Below, piece by piece: positions 15,581 through 24,682 of a DNA stretch of 62,444 nt. Origin of the DNA: JBBRMU01 sp038230655 (GTDB lineage Bacteria > Patescibacteriota > Microgenomatia > UBA1406 > GWC2-37-13); contig JBBRMU010000005.1 in NCBI GenBank assembly GCA_038230655.1, positions 1 to 62,444 on the forward strand. Reading direction: 5' to 3'. Position 1 is the first letter of the stretch. Every line of letters begins with the position of its first letter. A program made the position numbers and the translations under genes. The notes under the pieces were generated by a model that did not search any database, was not told the DNA's origin, and saw only the letters and a list, made by a program, of their open reading frames with translations.

Positions 15581-16489
15581 ATGTTGACTTCATTCAAGCG
15601 GAAAGTAATTTTACTGCTATTCTTATGCATTATTTTTGCCGGATTTGTGGGCGCTCGTTATCTTTTCTTGAATAATCAGAATGTGTATGGAAGGTTAAAG
15701 GTTGTGTCTTCGCCCTCAGCAGCAGTTTTTGTTGATAATACTCCGGCAGGAAGAACACCATTCGAGAATAAATATAAAGTAGGCGAGTATACGGTCAAAA
15801 TTATCCCAGAAGAAGGCGATAAACAGATTGCCACCTGGCAAGGGAAAGTAAAGATATTTAAAAATGCCTTAACATATGTGAATCGAGAACTTGGCTCGTC
15901 AGATAATACTTCTGCCGGCGAAATTCTTACGATTGAGAAAATGTCTAAAAACCCCGAAAACCCCAGTTTAGGAGAGATTTTTGTCGAAACCGAGCCAAGC
16001 GGAGCCATAATTAATCTGGACAACGATGAAAAAGGTGTTGCTCCGTTTACATTGGAAAGAGTATTGAAAGGTGATCATGAACTCTCTGCTGTTTTGCCCG
16101 GTTTTTTGAACCGCACACAAAAAGTTAATATTACCTCTGGGTATAGGTTAAATGTCTCTTTTAAACTGGCATTAGATCCATCCCAGGAAAAACCTATAGC
16201 TTCAGCCAGTGCCTCACCTAGCGCTTCTTTAACAGCTTCACCAAGTGCAAAATTGATACCTTCAAAGACAGTTAAACCAAACGCAAAAGTTATTGTTGAA
16301 ATTCAAGATACACCGATTGGATTTTTACGGGTGAGAGCTGAGCCCGCAATTACTGCTTCAGAGTCTGCACAGGTTAAACCAGGTGAAAAATATGACTTAC
16401 TAGAAGAGGTAACTGGGTGGTATAAAATAAAGATTCAAACCGGCAGTGGATGGGTTTCTTCGGATTATGCCGTGAAGAAGGAAGAGTAG
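15581..16489 (+). CDS. membrane-anchored PEGA-domain and SH3-like protein
   Basis: The protein has 302 residues. An N-terminal basic stretch and hydrophobic helix (about 6-28) anchor it. Two PEGA repeats follow: GRLKVVSSPSAAVFVDNTPAGRTP and, near residue 127, GEIFVETEPSGAIINLD. Then comes a Ser/Ala/Pro-rich linker (about 200-235) and a C-terminal bacterial SH3-like domain (GFLRVRAEPAITASESAQV, WYKIKIQTGSGWVSSDYA). It is probably displayed on the outer face of the membrane, with SH3 binding cell-wall material; the exact role is unknown. Confidence 0.75.
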   Translation: MLTSFKRKVILLLFLCIIFAGFVGARYLFLNNQNVYGRLKVVSSPSAAVFVDNTPAGRTPFENKYKVGEYTVKIIPEEGDKQIATWQGKVKIFKNALTYVNRELGSSDNTSAGEILTIEKMSKNPENPSLGEIFVETEPSGAIINLDNDEKGVAPFTLERVLKGDHELSAVLPGFLNRTQKVNITSGYRLNVSFKLALDPSQEKPIASASASPSASLTASPSAKLIPSKTVKPNAKVIVEIQDTPIGFLRVRAEPAITASESAQVKPGEKYDLLEEVTGWYKIKIQTGSGWVSSDYAVKKEE

Positions 16490-16515
16490 TATCGTCTGTT
16501 CTTATTGACAGGATG

Positions 16516-16540
16516 TTTATTATAACAATATTATAATAAA
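16516..16540. terminator. AT-rich inverted repeat, possible two-way terminator
   Basis: TTTATTATAA (16516-16525), 5-nt loop, TTATAATAAA (16531-16540): a perfect 10-bp stem in the gap between two convergent genes. It contains no G or C in the stem, so strength is doubtful. Confidence 0.4.
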
Positions 16541-16599
16541 GGCAGTAAGTGGATTAATCGATGAGGGTCATATCTTCACGTAAAAAGATTAATATTCAG

Positions 16600-16824
16600 T
16601 TACTTTTCAACTACATACTCAAAACGTGGAACCTCGACACCGTTTAGCATAACTTTTTCACAGAACATTTTTACGGGTCTAACCCAGTATTTTCCATCTA
16701 AACTTTCATAAAGTGCTTCATATACTACTAACTCTTCCAACATTTCACTGTGTTTCGCGACACAAATCACTTGGTAGAAATGTCCTTTATAATGTTTATA
16801 TTTTCCTATTTTAACTTTATTCAT
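16600..16824 (-). CDS. DUF1653 family protein
   Basis: The protein has 74 residues and matches the DUF1653 pattern through its length: GKYKHYKGHFYQVICVAKHSE, ELVVYEALYES, WVRPVKMFCEKV and VPRFEYV. The family is small, cytoplasmic and of unknown function. It begins 2 bp after the stop of the GT2-GtrA gene and is therefore probably its co-transcribed partner. Confidence 0.8.
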   Translation of the reverse strand: MNKVKIGKYKHYKGHFYQVICVAKHSEMLEELVVYEALYESLDGKYWVRPVKMFCEKVMLNGVEVPRFEYVVEK

Positions 16825-16826
16825 GA

Positions 16827-17936
16827 TTATTTTTTATCTTTCCAGATAAACTTGTTAAAGAAAAAGTACGAGTAAGGAATAATGATAAAAAAGATAATCC
16901 CGACTTTATATAAATAGAGGCCTCCAGTTCCAAAGAAGTGTTTCATAACCTCTACACCTACTGTCTGGATAAGAATTGAACCAGACGAAACTAGGTTATA
17001 CTTAAGAAAACTCCTTATATACGAACCTACTTTATGTTCAACTCTTTTATGGGAAAAACTCCAGAAGTTATTTAAAAGATAGTTTGTTATGACTGCAGAT
17101 TCTGTACTGATAAGATTCGCATGCCAGCTGACAAAATGGGCGAATTTGGTAAGCATATAAAAAAGTCCGACATCAAGTACAAAGCCAGTTCCGCCGACGA
17201 TGACAAACTTAACAAAAGGAGAGTTGGCAAAAATATACGAGAAAATCCCAACAATATACCCACCAACACTGATTTTTGAGAGACCGGTTTTTCTATCCTT
17301 AAACTGGCAAGGAATTTCTTTAATAACTGCATGTTTTTTGATTGCATAATCAAGAATCGCGATCTGGAAAACGTATCCACTGTACTTACTTATATGCGAC
17401 AAAGCATCTTTTACTAACCAGGCTTTCATGGCTCGGAATCCATTTGTCCACTCAGTTATTTGGGGCTTCATGAAAGCCAATCTAATAATTGAGTTTGCTG
17501 AAATCGAGAGGATTTTCCGGTGAATTCCCCAGTTTTTGGGAATAGACCCGCCTTTAATATATCTTGAGCCGATGACCATATCTCCACCCTGTTCAATCTG
17601 CTTTAAAAACTCTGAGATAAGGACTGGATCATGTTGGAGGTCAGCATCCATCTCGAAAAGTACGTATGCATGCAGATTCTCTATGGCGTACTTAAAGCCT
17701 TGTGTATAGGCTTTGCCTAAACCTTCCTTCTCAGTGATCATTAAATGTAGTTTTTTATACTCTTTTTGTAGCTTTTTGACTATATCAGAAGTTTGATCAG
17801 GAGAGTTACTATCTACTACAAGAATCTCAATATTCCAGTTGGAAATGTCTTTAGCCTCAGCGAAGATCCGGGGAATCAGTTTTTCTATATTACCTGCTTC
17901 ATTATATGTGGGTAGAACAATAACAGCTATTTTCAT
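16827..17936 (-). CDS. glycosyltransferase family 2 (polyprenyl-phosphate mannose/glucose synthase type) fused to GtrA domain
   Basis: The protein has 369 residues. Residues 1-225 form a DPM1-type GT2 domain (VLPTYNEAGNIEKLI, EMDADLQHDP, GSRYIKGG). The usual first acidic motif is changed to VVDSNSPDQT. From about 235 a four-helix GtrA domain follows (FVIVGGTGFVLDVGLFYML). It likely transfers a hexose to undecaprenyl phosphate and helps flip or present it for surface glycan synthesis. Its start overlaps the stop of the UDP-xylose synthase gene by 4 bp (ATGA). Confidence 0.85.
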   Translation of the reverse strand: MKIAVIVLPTYNEAGNIEKLIPRIFAEAKDISNWNIEILVVDSNSPDQTSDIVKKLQKEYKKLHLMITEKEGLGKAYTQGFKYAIENLHAYVLFEMDADLQHDPVLISEFLKQIEQGGDMVIGSRYIKGGSIPKNWGIHRKILSISANSIIRLAFMKPQITEWTNGFRAMKAWLVKDALSHISKYSGYVFQIAILDYAIKKHAVIKEIPCQFKDRKTGLSKISVGGYIVGIFSYIFANSPFVKFVIVGGTGFVLDVGLFYMLTKFAHFVSWHANLISTESAVITNYLLNNFWSFSHKRVEHKVGSYIRSFLKYNLVSSGSILIQTVGVEVMKHFFGTGGLYLYKVGIIFFIIIPYSYFFFNKFIWKDKK

Positions 17937-18883
17937 AGTGATTTTAAATACTCGATGGTTTCATTTAGTCCCTGATCTAAAGTAACCTCAGGTTCCCATT
18001 TTAGTAATTTTCTGGCTTTCGTTATGTCAGCTTTTCTTTTTTTTGGGTCATCTTCCGGTAACTTTTCACTTAAAATAATTTCGCTTGATGAGCCCGTTAT
18101 TTTTTTTATAATTTTAGCATACTCTAGGACTGTGTGTTCTTCTTCTGACCCAATATTAACTATCTGTCCTTTTGTATCGGGATAAAACATGAGTCGGATG
18201 AGGCCTTCAACGGTATCTGTAACATAACATAAGGATCGTGTCTGGTTTCCGTCTCCATAAATAGTAATAGGCTTATTTTCGAGTGCCTGGTTTATGAAAA
18301 TTACATTCATTCTCATGTCTGACTTCTGCATTCTAGAGCCATAGGTATTGAAAATTCGGACAATACGGGTGTCTAATCCTCTATCTCTCCAGAAATAGGC
18401 TGTAAGTGTCTCCCCAAAGCGTTTGGCTTCGTCGTAAACCGAGCGTGGCCCCGTTGAAGAGACGTTGCCATTGTAATCTTCTTTTTGAGGGTGTTGTAAT
18501 GGGTCACCATAGACTTCAGAGGTTGATGCAAAAAGGAATTTAGCTTTATTTTTTTCTGCAAATTTTAGGAGCTCGAGTGTTCCAGTAGTATTTACCATCA
18601 TAGTCTCCATTGGAAGAGAGTGATAACTGATAGGGCTGTGGTGATTTGGAGATGCCGGAGATGCCATATGGAAAACGGCATCGGCTTTTATTGTATCTGG
18701 TAGTGGAGTTGTTACATCATGTTCAAGTAACGAGAAGTCATCATGATTTATTAAATGATCGACATTGGACTTAATACCAGTCAGAAAGTTGTCAACGCAG
18801 ATGACCTTATGTTCTAAATTAATAAGTCGATCACAGAGATGTGATCCTATAAATCCTGCTCCACCAGCTACTAGTACTTTCAT
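17933..18883 (-). CDS. UDP-glucuronate decarboxylase (UDP-xylose synthase), SDR family
   Basis: The protein has 316 residues. It is an extended short-chain dehydrogenase with GGAGFIGSHL at 7-16, FASTSEVYGDP, the catalytic YDEAKR and RIFNTYGSRM. The blocks HMASPASP and GDGNQTRSLCYV are typical of UXS. It converts UDP-glucuronate to UDP-xylose; the neighbouring ugd gene makes the substrate. A minus-strand TATAAT (18892-18897) lies 8 nt before the ATG. The downstream gene overlaps by 4 bp. Confidence 0.88.
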   Translation of the reverse strand: MKVLVAGGAGFIGSHLCDRLINLEHKVICVDNFLTGIKSNVDHLINHDDFSLLEHDVTTPLPDTIKADAVFHMASPASPNHHSPISYHSLPMETMMVNTTGTLELLKFAEKNKAKFLFASTSEVYGDPLQHPQKEDYNGNVSSTGPRSVYDEAKRFGETLTAYFWRDRGLDTRIVRIFNTYGSRMQKSDMRMNVIFINQALENKPITIYGDGNQTRSLCYVTDTVEGLIRLMFYPDTKGQIVNIGSEEEHTVLEYAKIIKKITGSSSEIILSEKLPEDDPKKRKADITKARKLLKWEPEVTLDQGLNETIEYLKSL

Positions 18884-18961
18884 AAAACATTATTATAACA
18901 ATATTTGTTCTCATAGTATATGAAAAGATAAGAGAGTCATATAGTTTATGATGAAGAAGTA

Positions 18962-20263
18962 TTATAGATTCACTGAGTTTCTTCCTGTGGAGACATATTT
19001 AAATCCCTTTTTTCTCATCTCATCAGGCTCATAGATATTTCTCCCGTCTATAACGAGAGGTTGTTTAAGAAGGGACCTTACTTTATTAAGATCTGCTTGT
19101 TTAAACTCATTCCACTCAGTCAAAATCACTAGAGAATTAGAGCCTTCTAGAGCCTCATACTGGTCTTCAAAGTAGGAGATTTTGTCACCAAACTTCATCT
19201 TAATATTTTCCATTGCTTCTCGGTCATGAACTCTAACTATGTAGCCAGCATTTAGCAGTTCATTAATAATGTACACAGATGGCGCAAATCTAATATCGTC
19301 TGTATCTGGTTTAAAAGCAAGTCCCCAGATAGTTATTGTTTTTTCAGTCGCATGTGTAGTTATTTTATTGAGCAAATTTTCTCGGGCTTTTTGATTGATA
19401 GATTCTACATCTTCTAGAAGTGAGATGTCAATTCCTATTTTCTTCCCAGTGCTAGTGAGGGCTCTCACATCTTTGGGAAAACAGCTTCCCCCATAGCCAA
19501 CCCCAGCGTAAAGAAACTTTCTGCCGATACGATCATCAAGTCCTACACCTTCCAATACCTCCTCAACATCTGCTCCTGTTTTTTCGCATAAAAATGAGAT
19601 AAGATTCGCAAAAGAAATTTTTGTAGCGAGAATTGAGTTTGATGCATACTTAATAATTTCCGCAGACTCAATACCAACAAGAACTCTAACACCATCGATG
19701 GGTTTGTGAATTTCCAATAGTGCATTTTGGGCTCTCTGCGTATCAGTCCCAATGATTATTCTATCTGGATGAAAAGTATCCAGAAGCGCGGTCCCTTCTC
19801 TTAAAAATTCGGGACATGAAGCAATTTCAAACTCTGCGCCTTTAGGTTTATGTTTTGCAACTGCCTCTGCTACTTTTCTATTTGTTCCTACAGGAACTGT
19901 ACTCTTACATGAGATTACTGTAATACCTGTTTTTAGGTTTTTGGCGATTGTTTCTGCAACACTAAAAACAGTTGATAGATCCGCTTCGCCGTTCTCTTTG
20001 GGAGGAGTTCCAACAGTTATAAAAACAATTTCAGATTCTGGAACAGCATCTTTGTACTCTGTCGTAAATAGCAATCTGCCTGCCTTGTTATTTTTTTGAA
20101 GGAGCTCCTGAAGTCCAGGTTCATAAATTAAAGGATCACCGTTTTTTAGTTTTTCTATCTTTTCAGGAGTGTGACCGATTACCCAGACCTTATTTCCAAA
20201 ATCAGCAAAAACACAGGCTGTAACAAGACCAACATATCCATGCCCGACTACAGTGATTGTCAT
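18962..20263 (-). CDS. ugd: UDP-glucose 6-dehydrogenase
   Basis: The protein has 433 residues. The NAD-binding motif is GHGYVGL (7-13), and later come FLREGTALLDTFHPDRIIIG, the catalytic Cys block GYGGSCFPKD and the C-terminal WGLAFKPDTDDIRFAPS. It oxidises UDP-glucose to UDP-glucuronate in two steps, feeding the UDP-xylose synthase encoded 78 bp downstream. A minus-strand TATCAT at 20272-20277 lies 8 nt before the start codon. Confidence 0.94.
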   Translation of the reverse strand: MTITVVGHGYVGLVTACVFADFGNKVWVIGHTPEKIEKLKNGDPLIYEPGLQELLQKNNKAGRLLFTTEYKDAVPESEIVFITVGTPPKENGEADLSTVFSVAETIAKNLKTGITVISCKSTVPVGTNRKVAEAVAKHKPKGAEFEIASCPEFLREGTALLDTFHPDRIIIGTDTQRAQNALLEIHKPIDGVRVLVGIESAEIIKYASNSILATKISFANLISFLCEKTGADVEEVLEGVGLDDRIGRKFLYAGVGYGGSCFPKDVRALTSTGKKIGIDISLLEDVESINQKARENLLNKITTHATEKTITIWGLAFKPDTDDIRFAPSVYIINELLNAGYIVRVHDREAMENIKMKFGDKISYFEDQYEALEGSNSLVILTEWNEFKQADLNKVRSLLKQPLVIDGRNIYEPDEMRKKGFKYVSTGRNSVNL

Positions 20264-20303
20264 AAGGATTAATGATACCGGAAATGACTGTGAAAAACAA
20301 GGT

Positions 20304-21128
20304 TTACTTCATATCAAGAAGGCCTTCAGAAAAGTTTTTCATCTTATAAAAAGTATTTTTCTGGCTTTTAACTTCACACCATTGTGGCCTTTTGGCTTTG
20401 TTAGTAAAGTACTCAGCGTAAGTGGTGGGCCGAATTAAGGACTCATCTAGATTGTACGTTTTAGCAATGATCTTGGCTGCTTCGAATGGAGAAAGTGTTT
20501 GTGAGCCAACAATATGAAATATTTCAGGTGAAAAGTTATTTATAAGGTGCTTAAGTCCTGAAGCAATATCATCAATATACGTTGGAGTCAACTTAGAGTC
20601 TGTTATGGCATTTATTGTTTTCTTTTGCTCTAATAAGGATTTTAAAGTCCTTGCAAAGTCTTTTTTTGGGGCAAGAGAGTTTCCGTAAGGATACTCAATG
20701 CGAACAATCATTCCATGATTTTTCACATGTTCTTCTGCTTCAAACTTTGTCTGTCCATAGTAGCTAATCGGGTGGGGGAGGCTCTCCTCAAAATAAGGGG
20801 GGTTTTCACCGTCAAAAATAAAGCCTGTAGAGATAAAAATAAACTTCTTTCCATGACTTAAAGTAGCATCTAAAAGACTTTTCGTTCCCTCAACATTTAC
20901 TTTGTGAACAAGCTCCTTCTCAATCTCAGCTTCATCGACATTTGTATATGCGGCAAGGTGAAGAAGAAGATCAAAATCAATTTTTTTCAATTGAAAAGTA
21001 ACATTTTCTTTATTTGTGATGTCTAACTCGTTTGATGTAAGTGGGATAAATTTAAATTCATTTTGAAGAATCTCGACGACTCGTGATCCTACTAGTCCTG
21101 TGGAGCCAGTTATGGCGACTTTTATCAT
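20304..21128 (-). CDS. rmlD: dTDP-4-dehydrorhamnose reductase (RmlD-like)
   Basis: The protein has 274 residues. It shows the NAD(P) motif GSTGLVGSRV near the N-terminus, LHLAAYTNVDEAE, FISTGFIFDGE, the catalytic YYGQTKFEAE and LTPTYIDDIA. RmlD makes the last reduction to dTDP-L-rhamnose. It lies 14 bp after rmlB. rmlA and rmlC are not in the window. Some RmlD-like reductases act on other dTDP sugars, so product specificity is not certain. Confidence 0.82.
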   Translation of the reverse strand: MIKVAITGSTGLVGSRVVEILQNEFKFIPLTSNELDITNKENVTFQLKKIDFDLLLHLAAYTNVDEAEIEKELVHKVNVEGTKSLLDATLSHGKKFIFISTGFIFDGENPPYFEESLPHPISYYGQTKFEAEEHVKNHGMIVRIEYPYGNSLAPKKDFARTLKSLLEQKKTINAITDSKLTPTYIDDIASGLKHLINNFSPEIFHIVGSQTLSPFEAAKIIAKTYNLDESLIRPTTYAEYFTNKAKRPQWCEVKSQKNTFYKMKNFSEGLLDMK

Positions 21129-21142
21129 ATTAAACTGAATAA

Positions 21143-22150
21143 TTATCCATATTGTTGTTTATAATATTCTTGATACTTGCCTGATTTTACGTCTTTCCAC
21201 CATGAATCATGAGTTTTATACCACTCAATGGTTTCCTGAAGCGCCTGATCGAAGCTAAACTTAGGTTCCCAACCCAGCTCAATATTTATTTTAGAAAAGT
21301 TAATCGAATATCGTCTATCGTGGCCTGGCCGATCCTTAACATACTCGATTGAGGACTCATCTTTTCCCATTAAGAGAATGATTTTTTTTACAATCTCGAT
21401 ATTTGGAATATCTTTTGCGAGACCTCCTACAAGATATGTTTCTCCTGGTTTTCCTTTCTGTAAAACTATATCAATTGCCCTACAGTGATCTTCTACATAA
21501 AGCCAGTCACGAACATAGAGCCCATCACCATAAACCGGCACTTTTTTTCCTTCTAAAAGATTAGTTATTGCTAGAGGAATTAATTTTTCAGGGAACATAT
21601 ATGGACCGTAGTTGTTTGCGCAGTTAGTGATAGAAATTGGTAAACCATATGTGTTGAAATAAGCCCGGACAAAATGATCTGATGATGCTTTTGATGCTGA
21701 GTAAGGACTACGAGGGTTGTAAGGAGTATTCTCATTGAACTTTGCTGATGGATCAAGATTGAGTTCACCAAACACTTCGTCAGTTGATATATGATGGAAT
21801 CTCTTAATATTATTTATTCTGGCCGCTTCTAGTAAGACTCCTGTGCCTAGAACATTTGTATTGATGAACGGTGTTGGATCAAGAATTGAACGATCCACAT
21901 GTGACTCAGCTGCAAAATGGACTACAGTATCAACTCCTTTCATCTGATCATTTACAAAAATCTCATCACAAATATCGCCATGAGCAAATTTGTAATTAGG
22001 ATTTTTTTCAACATCTTTTAGATTTTCGAGATTTCCTGCATAGGTCAATTTATCGACATTCAGAATATGATCTTCAGGATGATTTTTCATCCAGTAAAGG
22101 ATAAAGTTCGAGCCTATAAATCCTGAACCTCCGGTAATTAATAGTTTCAT
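21143..22150 (-). CDS. rmlB: dTDP-glucose 4,6-dehydratase
   Basis: The protein has 335 residues with the full RmlB pattern: GGSGFIGSNF, FAAESHVDRSI, the catalytic STDEVFGEL, YSASKASSDHFVRAY and NCANNYGPYMFPEKLIPL. It makes dTDP-4-keto-6-deoxyglucose for rhamnose or other deoxysugars. A minus-strand TAAAAT (22157-22162) sits 6 nt before the ATG. It is divergent from the aminopeptidase gene, with both -10 boxes within about 60 bp. Confidence 0.93.
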   Translation of the reverse strand: MKLLITGGSGFIGSNFILYWMKNHPEDHILNVDKLTYAGNLENLKDVEKNPNYKFAHGDICDEIFVNDQMKGVDTVVHFAAESHVDRSILDPTPFINTNVLGTGVLLEAARINNIKRFHHISTDEVFGELNLDPSAKFNENTPYNPRSPYSASKASSDHFVRAYFNTYGLPISITNCANNYGPYMFPEKLIPLAITNLLEGKKVPVYGDGLYVRDWLYVEDHCRAIDIVLQKGKPGETYLVGGLAKDIPNIEIVKKIILLMGKDESSIEYVKDRPGHDRRYSINFSKINIELGWEPKFSFDQALQETIEWYKTHDSWWKDVKSGKYQEYYKQQYG

Positions 22151-22219
22151 ACCATAATTTTAACATAGAATTCTTTCAATTTTCTTAATCTTCATATCCT
22201 GAATATGGTAAAATTAGGT

Positions 22220-24682
22220 ATGCAGCAGAATTCTTCAGTCTCTCCGACAAACTACAGAATATCACTTGAGCCCGATTTAAAAACATTTAGATTTAAAGGG
22301 ACTGTGTTGATAACAATCAATATTTTAAAAAGTACTACTGAAATAATACTTGACGCCGTTAATCTTGAAATACTTACCTGTCACTTACTCGATGGTGGAT
22401 CAAGAATGAAGCTGAAATTCGAACTTAATAATAACAAACTTAAAATTATTTCAGACAAACTTGAACAAGGAAAAAATGAGATAGAGATCGAGTTTACAGG
22501 TGAGCTTAATGATAAACTTGCTGGTTTTTATCGGAGTAAGTATGAAGAAAATGGAAAAGAAAAGTATATTGCTACAACACAGTTCGAAGCTGCAGATGCC
22601 CGGCAGGCTTTTCCCTGTTTTGACGAGCCTGCCTTTAAAACAACTTTCGATATAACTCTCATAGTTGATAAGAAATATACAGCAGTTTCCAATATGCCTG
22701 TAATTAAAGAAGTGAAGGCTGGAGAAAAAAAATCTGTAACATTTGCCACAACCCCTATCATGTCAACATATCTTCTTTATTTTGGTGTCGGAGAGTTTGA
22801 GATAGTTGAAGAGAGCTATAAAAATATTCTCGTGAGAGGAGTTACTACCAAAGGAAAGTCTGAGCATACAGCTTTTTCGATCGATTGCGCAAAAAAATCT
22901 CTAGAATTTTTCGAGGATTACTTTGACTATACATATCCACTCCCTAAACTTGATTTAATCGCAATCCCGGATTTTGCATCAGGAGCGATGGAAAATTGGG
23001 GAGCGATAACCTTCCGTGAAAATGCCATCTTATTTTACCCTGGAAAAAGTTCGTTATCTACAACCCAAAGAGTCGCTGAAGTGGTCTGTCATGAACTTGC
23101 GCATCAGTGGTTTGGTAATCTGGTCACAATGAAGTGGTGGGATGATCTCTGGCTTAACGAGAGCTTTGCTACGTTCATGGCCTATAAAGTTATGGATCAC
23201 TATTGGCCGGACTGGGATGTCTGGACCCAATACATAAATGCCACAGTCTTTGAAGGAATGACATTAGACTGTCTTCGTTCATCGCATCCGATTAAAACTG
23301 AAGTGAACAATATTGCCGAAATGAATGAGTTATTTGATGAAATTGCCTATGAAAAGGGAGGAAGTGTTCTCAGGATGATTGAAAGTTATATGGGAAAAGC
23401 AAGCTTTAAACAAGGGCTCCGTAAGTATATCTTGAAGAATCAGTATAAAAATACAGAGGCTAAAGATCTATGGACTGCATTAGAGAGTATAGATAATAAA
23501 AATATCCTCAAGCTTATCGACGACTATATTACCGTTGTTGGTTTTCCTTATGTGAAAGTTTCGAAAAATAGACTAGAGCAGAATAGATTTTTATTCGGCG
23601 ACAGCGACGATAAAACAGTATGGAGTATTCCTTTACATATGCGTTATGTTGATAGTAAAGAAGAATCTATTAACTTACAGGATAAAAAGATGATTCTTTC
23701 TTCTCGACAACCGTTAATTACTATTAATGCTGACTATGGAGCTTTCTTTATCTCACACTACTCAGAGGATGAACTGCAAATCATTGGAGGGAGTATCTCG
23801 AAACTCAACTCTAAAGAAAAAATCGGGCTAATCCACGACTTATACTATCTAATACGATTTCAGAAAGAAAAATTTAGTGTGTTTCTGAATTTTGTGAATT
23901 CCTACCTCAAAAGTGAGAAAGACCCGGTAGTACTTTTATATCTTATTGAAGTTCTTGACTTTATTTCTTCTTTAAAAGGAATAGAAAACGTCCAAAGTTG
24001 TTTAAGGTACTTTACAAAAAAAAGCTTAGAAATTACAGGATTTGATCCAAAAAAATCAGAAAGAACATTCGATACTTTCTTGAGATCGATGGCATTATCC
24101 TGTCTTTCTCAGTTAAATGATAAGGAAGTAGTCGAGTTCTTGGATAAAAAATATGATGAATACCTTTTGAAACCTGAACTTCTCCATCCGGATTTAAAAA
24201 CTGCTGTTTTTCAAAATGCAGTCTGGTCACATCCAGAAAACTATGAAAAAATTATGGAGTTGTATAAAAAGAGTAACATACAAGAAGAAAAGCTTAAGTT
24301 TTTAAGTGCACTAACTAACTCAAAATTAGAGGTTAAAATAAAAGAAACTCTTAATTTTTGTTTGACATCCGAAGTCAGGTTTGCAAATGTTTTTTACGCT
24401 TTAAATGCAGGGGCAAAAAATCCTTATGCCAAGGAAGTTGTTCTTGACTGGATGATTCATAACTGGGATGAGTTTGGAAAAAGAGTCGGGGGACATGGCG
24501 GAACCTTATTGAGGAGATTTGTAAAAATAGTTGTTCCCATCTGTGGAATTGGTAATGAAGATAAAGTTAATAAATTTATCCATGAAAATAAAATACCAGG
24601 TCTTGAAAAGACCTTTGAGCAGATCTGGGAAGAGTTAGAAATAAACTCCAAGTTTGTGATAAGCTTAAAGAATAATGGCTAG
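22220..24682 (+). CDS. M1 family zinc aminopeptidase
   Basis: The protein has 820 residues. The substrate-binding GAMENWG (coded near 22982) and zinc site HELAHQWFGN (coded from 23090), with the third ligand Glu in LWLNESFATF, identify family M1; an ERAP1-like C-terminal helical domain follows. It removes N-terminal residues from peptides. There is no signal peptide, so it is probably cytoplasmic. An ATG at 22205 is in frame, but TAAAAT (22209-22214) ends 5 nt before ATG 22220. Its 3' end overlaps the radical SAM gene by 8 bp. Confidence 0.93.
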   Translation: MQQNSSVSPTNYRISLEPDLKTFRFKGTVLITINILKSTTEIILDAVNLEILTCHLLDGGSRMKLKFELNNNKLKIISDKLEQGKNEIEIEFTGELNDKLAGFYRSKYEENGKEKYIATTQFEAADARQAFPCFDEPAFKTTFDITLIVDKKYTAVSNMPVIKEVKAGEKKSVTFATTPIMSTYLLYFGVGEFEIVEESYKNILVRGVTTKGKSEHTAFSIDCAKKSLEFFEDYFDYTYPLPKLDLIAIPDFASGAMENWGAITFRENAILFYPGKSSLSTTQRVAEVVCHELAHQWFGNLVTMKWWDDLWLNESFATFMAYKVMDHYWPDWDVWTQYINATVFEGMTLDCLRSSHPIKTEVNNIAEMNELFDEIAYEKGGSVLRMIESYMGKASFKQGLRKYILKNQYKNTEAKDLWTALESIDNKNILKLIDDYITVVGFPYVKVSKNRLEQNRFLFGDSDDKTVWSIPLHMRYVDSKEESINLQDKKMILSSRQPLITINADYGAFFISHYSEDELQIIGGSISKLNSKEKIGLIHDLYYLIRFQKEKFSVFLNFVNSYLKSEKDPVVLLYLIEVLDFISSLKGIENVQSCLRYFTKKSLEITGFDPKKSERTFDTFLRSMALSCLSQLNDKEVVEFLDKKYDEYLLKPELLHPDLKTAVFQNAVWSHPENYEKIMELYKKSNIQEEKLKFLSALTNSKLEVKIKETLNFCLTSEVRFANVFYALNAGAKNPYAKEVVLDWMIHNWDEFGKRVGGHGGTLLRRFVKIVVPICGIGNEDKVNKFIHENKIPGLEKTFEQIWEELEINSKFVISLKNNG

